Translations under genes and position numbers: made by a program
The notes under the pieces: generated by a model
Databases searched by the model: none
What the model was told of the DNA's origin: nothing
What the model saw: only the letters and a program-made list of their open reading frames with translations
NCBI GenBank assembly: GCA_030601965.1
Contig: JAUWAR010000035.1
Location: 1 to 11,538 of the forward strand
Reading direction: 5' to 3'
Length of the DNA stretch: 11,538 nucleotides
Source: a bacterium
GTDB taxonomy: Bacteria > Hydrothermota > UBA3073 > JACQXS01 > JAUWAR01
Shown here: piece by piece, positions 6,445-11,538 of the stretch
Layout: every line of letters begins with the position of its first letter
Position numbering within the stretch: position 1 is the first letter of the stretch

Positions 6445-7216
6445 GCTAAGATTGGCTAATTTTGTAATCTTTGTTCTATTTTCAGCTGTGTTATACGGCG
6501 GGATTAACACTTTCAATCTCTTCAAAAAGTTAAAAGAGGAAATTACCTTGCGAGTATTTATTAAGGAAGATGCAGATGTTAAATCTCTGCTGGGAACTAT
6601 ACGAACCGAAAAGCCAAAGGACTGTGTATTCATTTCAAAAGAAAATGCCTTACGAGAATTTAAAAATAAATTTCCCGAAAGTGCACAGTATCTACAAAAT
6701 CTCTCTCAAAATCCTTTACCTGCTTCATTTAAAGTAATCCCTTCCAATATAAAAGAGATCGATCTACTTGCTACAAAATGGCGAATGGCGAATGGTGTTC
6801 AAGAGGTAGTCTATCCAGAAAAGGATGTCTCAAAGGTCACAATAATAGAAAGGGTCTTTCCTTACACTGCATCACTTGGTGGAATTATTTTTTTACTTAC
6901 TATTGTTTTACCATACCTGTTTATTAGGGAACAAGGTAATAAATCAGAAATCAAATGCCTGTATAATCTGGGTATATCCTGGTCTTCTGTTGCTATTAAA
7001 TTTATAATACGGGAGACTGTTGAACTTGTACTTCTTGCAAGTTTGGGTATTTTCATCATCTTTATTCTACATAAATATTACCTATTCCCTACTTCCTACT
7101 TCCTACTTCATACTTCCTACTTCTTGTATTTCATTGCTTTTATTGCAATAATTTCTGTTCTTTTTTGTTACACCACAATAAAGAGGAGGATTTACGACCA
7201 AAAGATTCACATTTAA
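6443..7216 (+). CDS. ftsX: cell-division membrane protein FtsX
   Basis: 257 residues: membrane segment 1 at about residues 3-22, an external domain to about 130 with the FtsX hallmark NPLPASFKV and the preceding VFISKENALREFKNKFPES, then three more membrane segments (about 140-158, 190-210, 225-245). FtsX transmits the state of FtsE to periplasmic hydrolase regulators. The usual 20-30 residue cytoplasmic N-terminus is missing: the first residues already enter segment 1, and the start codon lies at the edge of the repeat element with a TGA just upstream in frame. Two heptamer arrays lie inside: three ATGGCGA-like units (6778-6798, KWRMANG) and five CCTACTT units (7088-7122, PTSYFLLHTSYFL) in the last loop and membrane segment. 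It overlaps rnfC by 23 bases if the ACG start is right. Confidence 0.9.
   Translation: MLRLANFVIFVLFSAVLYGGINTFNLFKKLKEEITLRVFIKEDADVKSLLGTIRTEKPKDCVFISKENALREFKNKFPESAQYLQNLSQNPLPASFKVIPSNIKEIDLLATKWRMANGVQEVVYPEKDVSKVTIIERVFPYTASLGGIIFLLTIVLPYLFIREQGNKSEIKCLYNLGISWSSVAIKFIIRETVELVLLASLGIFIIFILHKYYLFPTSYFLLHTSYFLYFIAFIAIISVLFCYTTIKRRIYDQKIHI
6778..6798. repeat. short heptamer array inside ftsX
   Basis: Units ATGGCGA, ATGGCGA, ATGGTGT in tandem. They encode WRMANGV in the external domain where FtsX homologues carry a Leu-Pro-Gly-Val turn. Only three units, so weaker than the others. Confidence 0.55.
7088..7122. repeat. five-unit heptamer array CCTACTT inside ftsX
   Basis: Five consecutive 7-base units: CCTACTT, CCTACTT, CCTACTT, CATACTT, CCTACTT. 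Translated in the ftsX frame they give the aromatic, hydrophobic run PTSYFLLHTSYF between and into the last two membrane segments. The same unit family occurs five times in uvrC at 8806-8840. Confidence 0.88.
7184..7196 (+). promoter_or_regulatory. ribosome binding site and ACG start of rnfC
   Basis: AGGAGG (7184-7189) stands four bases before ACG (7194-7196). The rnfC frame opens at 7182 after a TAA at 7179 and holds no ATG, GTG, TTG or CTG until ATG 7275, yet the codons after ACG read TKRFTFKGGIHP, the conserved N-terminus of RnfC. ACG is therefore the likely initiator, or a mutated ATG. Confidence 0.7.
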
Positions 7217-8495
7217 AGGAGGCATTCATCCTGTCCAAAATAAATTCCGTACAGAGGGAAAGGCGATTGAAGAAATGCCTGTCCCGAGTTCTCTAATTAT
7301 TCCTTTTTCACAACATACCGGCAAACCCGCAAAACCTCTTGTTAAAATAGGAGATAAAATCAAGATAGGTGACAAAATTGGTGAGGCAGATGGATTTATC
7401 TCTGCAAATGTCCATTCACCTATTACTGGAACTGTAAAAGTAATTGAACCCTGCCCACATCCGATAGGCAAAAAAGTTCTTTCTGTTATAATTGAGAGAA
7501 ATGAAGAAGAACAATTCTCAATTCTGAACAGGGATTATAGTTCTTTAAGTGCAAAAGAACTTGTTGAGATTGTGAGAGAGGCAGGAATTGTCGGTCTTGG
7601 AGGTGCGGCTTTTCCGACTTCTGTAAAACTTTCACCACCTCCAGATAAGCATATTGACACGGTGATTCTTAATGGTTCTGAATGTGAACCTTATTTAACC
7701 TGTGACCATAGACTTATGTTAGAACAATCTGAGGAGATATTAAAAGGTGGAGAGATTATAGTAAAAATACTTGGTGGTAATGCCCATATAGGTATAGAAG
7801 ACAACAAACAAGATGCTATTAAAATTATGGAAGACATTGCCCCGAGGTATGGTTTTAAAGTTTGTGTGCTCAGGGTTAAATATCCAGAGGGTGCAGAGAA
7901 ACAACTTATTGATGCTATTACTAAAAGGGAAGTCCCATCTGGTGGACTTCCCTTTGATGTTGGTACCTATGTTCAGAATGTAGGTACTGCTATTGCTATC
8001 TATGAAGCCTGTAAATTTGGAAAACCACTTATAGAGCGGGTGCTTACAGTTACAGGGGATGTAAAAGAACCAAAAAATATCAGAGTAAAAATTGGAACAC
8101 CATTTAAGGATATCATTGACTTTTGTGGAGGCTACCAATCACCAGTCACCAATCACCAATCACTAATTATGGGTGGGCCTATGATGGGCATTGCCCAATA
8201 TACAGATAATGTCCCTGTTGTTAAAGCCACATCAGGCATCCTTATTCTTAGTAATGGAGATGGTCTTCTGCCCAAAGAAGAACCTTGCATAAGGTGTGGG
8301 ATGTGTGTTGATGTCTGTCCTATGAATCTTGTCCCATCAAGGATAGCAGTTTTTATTGAGAACGAAAAATTTGAGGAAGCAAAAGCACTTGGGGTTATGG
8401 ACTGTATGGAGTGTGGCAGTTGTGCCTATGTCTGCCCTGCAAAAAGAAACCTCATCCATCTCTTCAAATACGCAAAAACAGTTAAAACCGAATAA
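7194..8495 (+). CDS. rnfC: RnfC subunit of the ion-translocating NAD:ferredoxin oxidoreductase
   Basis: Membrane-associated, NADH-interacting subunit of the Rnf complex. 433 residues from the ACG start: N-terminal FKGGIHP at residues 7-13, a barrel-sandwich domain (VPSSLIIPFSQHTGKPAKPLV, HSPITGTV), the SLBB/FMN-like domain with GLGGAAFPTSVKL and NGSECEPYLTCDHRLM, KREVPSGGLPFDVG, and two [4Fe-4S] sites, Cys365/368/371/375 and Cys404/407/410/414. Starting at ATG 7275 would lose 27 residues including FKGGIHP. Between residues about 314 and 326 a heptamer array gives YQSPVTNHQSLI just before the conserved IMGGPMMG. No rnfD, G, E, A or B follows; the next gene is convergent uvrC, so the complex must be encoded elsewhere or this copy is an orphan. 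Confidence 0.93.
   Translation, partial: TTKRFTFKGGIHPVQNKFRTEGKAIEEMPVPSSLIIPFSQHTGKPAKPLVKIGDKIKIGDKIGEADGFISANVHSPITGTVKVIEPCPHPIGKKVLSVIIERNEEEQFSILNRDYSSLSAKELVEIVREAGIVGLGGAAFPTSVKLSPPPDKHIDTVILNGSECEPYLTCDHRLMLEQSEEILKGGEIIVKILGGNAHIGIEDNKQDAIKIMEDIAPRYGFKVCVLRVKYPEGAEKQLIDAITKREVPSGGLPFDVGTYVQNVGTAIAIYEACKFGKPLIERVLTVTGDVKEPKNIRVKIGTPFKDIIDFCGGYQSPVTNHQSLIMGGPMMGIAQYTDNVPVVKATSGILILSNGDGLLPKEEPCIRCGMCVDVCPMNLVPSRIAVFIENEKFEEAKALGVMDCMECGSCAYVCPAKRNLIHLFKYAKTVKTE
8135..8169. repeat. five-unit heptamer array CCAATCA inside rnfC
   Basis: Five 7-base units: CCAATCA, CCAGTCA, CCAATCA, CCAATCA, CTAATTA. They encode the polar loop YQSPVTNHQSLI directly before MGGPMMG, where RnfC homologues have a short variable loop. 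The unit resembles CCAATAA of the array upstream of folK. Confidence 0.88.
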
Positions 8496-8564
8496 TCTAA
8501 AAATTTAAAAATCTAAAAAATTAAATGACCCTTTGGACTCTGGATATTTTGATTTTTCGATTTT
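8494..8564. repeat. inverted pair of octamer arrays between rnfC and uvrC
   Basis: Left arm AATCTAAA, AATTTAAA, AATCTAAA, AAATTAAA (8494-8525); right arm TTGGACTC, TGGATATT, TTGATTTT, TCGATTTT (8533-8564), whose complement reads in the same AAAATC style. The arms are partly complementary and A/T-rich, so they might also end transcription from both sides. The rnfC stop lies on the first unit and the final 16 codons of uvrC lie within the arrays. Confidence 0.82.
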
Positions 8565-10252
8565 ATGTTATCCCTTAACTTACGATGATAAGTGATGGCA
8601 AACCTGTGTGCCTCATCTCTTATTCTCTGCAAAAGCCTGAGTGCTAAAGAATCCTTTGGAAGGGCGACAATCCTCCCATCCTCTAAATATAATTCCTCAA
8701 ATCTCTTTGCAAGCCCAAAGATTGGTATGAATTGGTTAATTGCCTGCCTTGCAGCCCTGACTTGACCTATACCACCATCTATTAATATAAGGTCTGGGAC
8801 CTTGTCCCACTTCCTACTTCCTACTTCCCACTTCCCACTTCTCCGCCTAACTATTTCCTTCATCATTGCATAATCATCTATGCCTTTGACTGTCTTTATC
8901 TTATATCTTCTATATCCTGATTTTTGAGGCCTTCCATTTACAAATAGAACAGATGAACCACAAGCAGACTTGCCGCTTATATTGGATATGTCAAATGCCT
9001 CTATACGAACAGGGATTTTAGTTAGTTTTAAAAGTCTTTTAAGTTGCTTTAACGCAAGTGGAATCCTTTCAGGAGATTTTTCTTCTAACCTAACTTTAGC
9101 ATTTTTTTCAGCAAGTTTAAGTAATCGGGACTGAAAAGTCCCTCCTACAGGAATAATTATCTTGCAGGACTTTCGCATTCTGCGAAAGTCCTGATTTTTT
9201 GTTCTGGTTATGATAATTTTATCGGGAGTTTTGCAATTTTGCAAAACTCCCAGCCATTCTTCTAATTCTCTCTTTTCGTCAACTGCTGAAACTACAATCC
9301 TTTTGGGTATATAGAAGACATTTTTGTAATATTGAATCAGAAAAGAACGTATAATCTCGCCATCTTCTGAACCCTTTTCCTCCAGAGGCGGATTCGCTTT
9401 AAGCGAACTTATATCAAGCGTATAATGCTCCGCAGAGAGCATCTTGCCTTCTCTTACTATTAAGAGTGAACAGACACAAATCTTGCTTGCTCTTGCAATG
9501 CCAAATATATCTATATCAATCTTATTCTGAGATACGATAGACTGCTTTCTTACGATTTCTTGGACTGCGTTTAATCTATCCCTTATTTTTGCTGCCTTCT
9601 CAAACTCAAGATTTTCTGAAAGTGTTTTCATCTCAGCTACAAGTTGTCTCTCTATTTGCTCTGACTTGCCAGACAGGAATTGTATGAGTGTGTCAACAAG
9701 TTTTTTATACTCTTCTTTTGTGATTCTGTTTTCGCAGGGGGCAGAACATTTACCAATATGATAAAGAAGGCAGGCTTTTTTAGGGAGTTTACCCTTGCAG
9801 GTTCGGACAGAGAAAATGTGAGAGGCTGTTTTCAATGCCTTTCGCATATTTTTTGCATCTGTATAAGGACCAAAGTATATTGAATTTCCATCTCTTAAAT
9901 CCCTGGTTGGGAAAACTGCTGGGAATTTGTCTTTTATGGTAATCTTTATATAAGGGTATTTCTTATCATCTTTAAGTCTAACATTATATTTAGGCAGATG
10001 AAGTTTTACAAGATTTGCCTCTAATATGAGTGCCTCTATATCAGAATTTGTTATTACATAATCTATATCCTCAATTAAAGATGAAAAGTGGGAAGTTGCT
10101 TCGCTCCCCTTGCGGGGTGAAACTGAGAAGTGAGATTTTACTCGGTGATGCAGGGATTTTGCCTTACCTATGTAGAGGATTTTACCATTTTTATCCTTAA
10201 AAAGATAGACACCTGGAGCATCTGGGAGGTTTGAGAGTTTTTGTTGGTCCAT
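8513..10252 (-). CDS. uvrC: excinuclease ABC subunit C, lacking the C-terminal HhH domain
   Basis: Nuclease of UvrABC nucleotide excision repair, making both incisions around a lesion. 579 residues from ATG 10252, where LSNLPDAPGVYLFKDKNGK opens the GIY-YIG domain (residues ~8-90). Then come the Cys-rich region (CKGKLPKKACLLYHIGKCSAPC), the UVR motif (EFEKAAKIRDRLNAV), and the RNase H-like nuclease with Asp in EAFDISNISG, DDYAMM and LILIDGG and His in RDEAHRFAITYHRKLR. Normal UvrC continues with a helix-hairpin-helix pair of some 50-60 residues; here it stops after NIKSKNQNIQSPKGHLIF, encoded by an octamer array. Six repeat elements lie in the gene, giving extra peptides at about residues 40-58, 282-291, 334-343, 354-363, 371-376 and 471-483. 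The frame is open upstream to 10663, but that part has no UvrC similarity and overlaps another gene. Confidence 0.96.
   Translation of the reverse strand: MDQQKLSNLPDAPGVYLFKDKNGKILYIGKAKSLHHRVKSHFSVSPRKGSEATSHFSSLIEDIDYVITNSDIEALILEANLVKLHLPKYNVRLKDDKKYPYIKITIKDKFPAVFPTRDLRDGNSIYFGPYTDAKNMRKALKTASHIFSVRTCKGKLPKKACLLYHIGKCSAPCENRITKEEYKKLVDTLIQFLSGKSEQIERQLVAEMKTLSENLEFEKAAKIRDRLNAVQEIVRKQSIVSQNKIDIDIFGIARASKICVCSLLIVREGKMLSAEHYTLDISSLKANPPLEEKGSEDGEIIRSFLIQYYKNVFYIPKRIVVSAVDEKRELEEWLGVLQNCKTPDKIIITRTKNQDFRRMRKSCKIIIPVGGTFQSRLLKLAEKNAKVRLEEKSPERIPLALKQLKRLLKLTKIPVRIEAFDISNISGKSACGSSVLFVNGRPQKSGYRRYKIKTVKGIDDYAMMKEIVRRRSGKWEVGSRKWDKVPDLILIDGGIGQVRAARQAINQFIPIFGLAKRFEELYLEDGRIVALPKDSLALRLLQRIRDEAHRFAITYHRKLRDNIKSKNQNIQSPKGHLIF
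8806..8840. repeat. five-unit heptamer array CCYACTT inside uvrC
   Basis: Five units: CCCACTT, CCTACTT, CCTACTT, CCCACTT, CCCACTT. In the uvrC frame (minus strand) they encode GKWEVGSRKWDK, a polar insertion between the MMKEIVRRR helix and VPDLILIDGG of the nuclease domain. The same unit in ftsX encodes a hydrophobic membrane stretch on the opposite strand. Confidence 0.88.
9127..9142. repeat. palindrome inside uvrC (GGGACT-gaaa-AGTCCC)
   Basis: Six-base perfect arms around GAAA, 16 bases in all. It encodes the GTFQSR segment before LLKLAEKNAKV, where homologues have a short basic turn. Confidence 0.7.
9165..9193. repeat. 29-base palindrome inside uvrC
   Basis: Perfect 13-base arms, CAGGACTTTCGCA (9165-9177) and TGCGAAAGTCCTG (9181-9193), with loop TTC. 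It encodes NQDFRRMRKSCK-like residues absent from ordinary UvrC between the nuclease-domain strands before KIIIPVGG. Confidence 0.85.
9224..9251. repeat. 28-base palindrome inside uvrC
   Basis: Perfect 13-base arms, GGGAGTTTTGCAA (9224-9236) and TTGCAAAACTCCC (9239-9251), with a two-base loop. It encodes GVLQNCKTPDK between the LEEWL helix and KIIITRTK. Same architecture as the palindrome 30 bases away but unrelated arms. Confidence 0.85.
9382..9407. repeat. CCAGAGGCGGAT box plus hairpin inside uvrC
   Basis: CCAGAGGCGGAT (9382-9393) is identical to the box in hisS (1084-1095). It is followed by TTCGCTT-t-AAGCGAA (9393-9407), a hairpin of the same size (15 bases) as in hisS but different sequence. 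It encodes SLKANPPLE in a variable loop before IIRSFLIQYY, in another reading frame than in hisS. Confidence 0.85.
10086..10134. repeat. heptamer remnants flanking a palindrome near the uvrC start
   Basis: AAGTGGG plus AAGT (10086-10096) and AACTGAG, AAGTGAG (10121-10134) are related to the CCCACTT units of the other uvrC array in reverse complement. Between them lies CCCC-ttgc-GGGG (10106-10117). They encode SHFSVSPRKGSEATSHF at the end of the GIY-YIG domain, longer than usual there. Confidence 0.6.
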
Positions 10253-10261
10253 TAGGGCTTT

Positions 10262-10290
10262 TATATACAATAAAAAAAGATAAAAGTCAA
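10262..10290 (-). promoter_or_regulatory. predicted uvrC promoter
   Basis: On the minus strand TTGACT (10290-10285) and TATATA (10267-10262) are separated by 17 bases. The -35 box covers the TGA of the upstream gene. The expected transcription start (about 10255) is only a few bases before the uvrC ATG at 10252, so the transcript would be almost leaderless; no ribosome binding site is present. Confidence 0.6.
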
Positions 10291-11030
10291 CAAAAAAATT
10301 GACAGGGTGATGCTTTTGAAGGAGAAAAACCTTTTGAGTTGCTAAAATAGAGATAAATAATGGAATTAGGTGAGATATGAGAGATGTGTAGATGTAATAT
10401 TCCCTCCTTGCGCGTTGCTGGTGTGGGGAGAAGAGTAAGTTTTCCAGAGGGTTTGAAAGAAGCGATTTGTTGAGGAGTTGGAGGAGAGAAGATAGCAACA
10501 TTTGCTGTGTCGTCTGGGGAGACTCCGGATAAGGAATAAACCGCCCATTTGAGTGTGAGGCAATGTTTTTGAGTATTATAAGATGCGGTAAGATTAGTAG
10601 GTGGGAACAATACACCATATGAGACAAGCATTTTGGTATAGTCGGGTAGATTGTCAGGAGCAAATATTCTGTGTGGATGAGGAATGGAGCTGTATAGAGG
10701 TGGTAGATTTAGAGCCATAAAGAGATTGCCTCCTGTAAGACGGGGTTTTTTCTTGCGACAATAGGATTCCCAGATAGGATGAATAAGGTCATGTAAGTGA
10801 GTTTTAATAATGTAAGTCAGCATTCCATAACAGGTTCTTCTCTCGTTCATCTGCTTGGGACTAAACCTGTGTTTTGGATTGCGGAGATGGGCTTTATAGT
10901 CTTGAATACTACCGTAATTAGGTGGCTTGGATAGGCGTTTAAAATACCAGACGCCTTTTCGGTGAGAGCCGACACACCCACCGACTTTGCCTGATATAAA
11001 GCCCCAGGGTGAAGCTATATATTTTGCCAT
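10287..11030 (-). CDS. DUF6266-like protein of unknown function
   Basis: 247 residues, function unknown. The N-terminus GFISGKVGGCVGSHRKG (residues ~10-26), then WYFKRLSKPPN and, after a spacer, SPKQMNERR, is the pattern I know from DUF6266: a glycine-rich SGKVG..VG..KG turn, an R-x-P-x-N stretch and an S-x-x-Q-x-x-x-R helix. Next come LIHPIWESYCRKKKPRLTGGNLFMALN and a C-terminal part of beta strands (LTASYNTQKHCLTLKWAV, NSIIYLYFSNSKGFSPS), perhaps a fibronectin-like sandwich. There is no signal peptide or membrane segment. Similar N-terminal patterns also occur in phage-associated small proteins, so a virion or surface role is possible but not shown. It overlaps the upstream paralogue by 16 bases. 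The family is mostly reported from Bacteroidota. Confidence 0.6.
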   Translation of the reverse strand: MAKYIASPWGFISGKVGGCVGSHRKGVWYFKRLSKPPNYGSIQDYKAHLRNPKHRFSPKQMNERRTCYGMLTYIIKTHLHDLIHPIWESYCRKKKPRLTGGNLFMALNLPPLYSSIPHPHRIFAPDNLPDYTKMLVSYGVLFPPTNLTASYNTQKHCLTLKWAVYSLSGVSPDDTANVAIFSPPTPQQIASFKPSGKLTLLPTPATRKEGILHLHISHISPNSIIYLYFSNSKGFSPSKASPCQFFC

Positions 11031-11538
11031 AAGTTAAATTCTATTCCTCTTTTAATAGGTCTTTTGCCAAGCAAAGCGAAGCATGAGCCCCAGGATGGGC
11101 TATAATTATTGCCTGATTGGAGATAAAGAAAAAGGAAAAGGGACGATGGAGAGGGAGGTTTATGATATTTTCTCGTTGCAGAGGGTTTAGTTTTGATAAT
11201 GAGATTAGGAGGGACAGGGACTATAGCATCGGGTTTATAGAGGTATTTTATTATAGAGGGAGGTATATGATAGAGGTTGCGGGTAGTAGTATCAAGTAGG
11301 GTGATACCGATGAGGGGATTAAGTTTTAGGGGTAGTTCAATTTGAATTTTGCCTGTAATAGGGTCATAAGTTTTGTGAATTAAGTATGGTTGGGGATGGA
11401 GTATGCCATCAGAGAGAAGTAATTTTGTCCATTGTATATATTTGCCATTCATACAAGGCATATTTGTTTTAATAAATAGACCAAATCCTTCTTTGGTAGG
11501 AGAGAGTGGATTCCAGATAGGATTAATGAGGTCTTTAC
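11015..11538 (-). CDS. second DUF6266-like paralogue (5' end outside the window)
   Basis: The open frame runs through the right edge, so the ATG at 11461 is internal. The visible residues begin KDLINPIWNPLSPTKEGFGLFIKTN, matching DLIHPIWE...TGGNLFMALN of the next gene, and continue KLLLSDGILHPQP (against KMLVSYGVLFPPT), PSATRK (against TPATRK) and LFLFLYLQSGNNYSPS (against IIYLYFSNSKGFSPS). The two are thus tandem paralogues with strong divergence. The C-terminus is longer by about 20 residues (WGSCFALLGKRPIKRG...), starting at a small palindrome (11086-11101). The TAG lies inside the next gene, pointing to translational coupling. Function unknown. Confidence 0.6.
   Translation of the reverse strand, partial: KDLINPIWNPLSPTKEGFGLFIKTNMPCMNGKYIQWTKLLLSDGILHPQPYLIHKTYDPITGKIQIELPLKLNPLIGITLLDTTTRNLYHIPPSIIKYLYKPDAIVPVPPNLIIKTKPSATRKYHKPPSPSSLFLFLYLQSGNNYSPSWGSCFALLGKRPIKRGIEFNLWQNI
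11086..11101. repeat. 16-base palindrome inside a DUF6266-like gene
   Basis: Arms AGCCC (11086-11090) and GGGCT (11097-11101) with a 6-base loop, the same 5-6-5 layout as the elements at 241-256 and 2711-2726. It lies where the C-terminus of this paralogue begins to differ from its neighbour. Confidence 0.45.

Noticed and set aside
7925..7954. Inverted repeat with 11-base arms (AAGGGAAGTCC / GGACTTCCCTT) in rnfC
   Set aside because: It encodes KREVPSGGLPFD, a motif conserved in RnfC generally, so the palindrome follows from the protein sequence and is not an insertion.
8496..8564. Classical Rho-independent terminator between rnfC and uvrC
   Set aside because: The region is A/T-rich and partly complementary but has no GC-rich stem followed by a clean T-run; ending of transcription here remains possible but unproven.
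8806..8840. CRISPR-like array
   Set aside because: Units are 7 bases in direct tandem with no spacers; the same holds for the other arrays in the window.
10253..10663. N-terminal extension of the uvrC frame by 137 codons
   Set aside because: It has no similarity to UvrC, which begins at the GIY-YIG domain just after ATG 10252, and it lies in another frame of the DUF6266-like gene.
11117..11299. Plus-strand frame of 60 codons
   Set aside because: It lies opposite the DUF6266-like paralogue, has a low-complexity charged start and no family features.

Overview
The window is an A+T-rich stretch of a bacterial chromosome carrying mostly core genes, read with the standard code (TGA, TAG and TAA all act as stops). 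Gene content, an FtsE-FtsX pair, a PASTA membrane protein and an RnfC subunit fit a free-living or host-independent bacterium. The density of short palindromes and of 7- or 8-base tandem arrays resembles what I remember of uncultured candidate phyla such as Omnitrophota or Desantisbacteria. That placement is a guess; no rRNA gene is present to settle it.

Layout. Positions 1-2284 (minus strand) read from right to left: a three-PASTA membrane protein, hisS (histidyl-tRNA synthetase), and the start of a saccharopine-dehydrogenase-family gene that leaves the window. Positions 2432-8495 (plus strand) form a compact run: folK, panC, lepB, a transketolase C-terminal half, an ftsE-like gene, ftsX and rnfC, mostly overlapping or nearly touching. 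Positions 8513-11538 (minus strand) hold two tandem paralogues of a DUF6266-like family of unknown function, followed by uvrC, which converges on rnfC.

The striking layer is not a gene but the repeats. At least nine short perfect palindromes lie inside protein-coding sequence (hisS, folK, uvrC, a DUF6266-like gene), in different frames and orientations, where they appear as in-frame peptide insertions. A modular one (CCAGAGGCGGAT box plus a variable hairpin) occurs in three genes. Separately, 5-unit heptamer arrays sit inside ftsX, rnfC and uvrC, and inverted pairs of heptamer or octamer arrays sit at four gene boundaries, where they supply start codons, stop codons and tail peptides. One of them coincides with loss of the C-terminal helix-hairpin-helix region of UvrC. 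A larger composite palindrome separates ftsE from ftsX and supplies the end of one and the beginning of the other.

Other unusual points: the FtsE-like protein lacks nearly all residues needed for ATP hydrolysis; rnfC seems to start at an ACG codon behind a strong ribosome binding site; rnfC stands without other rnf genes here; and the transketolase C-terminal half has no N-terminal partner next to it.
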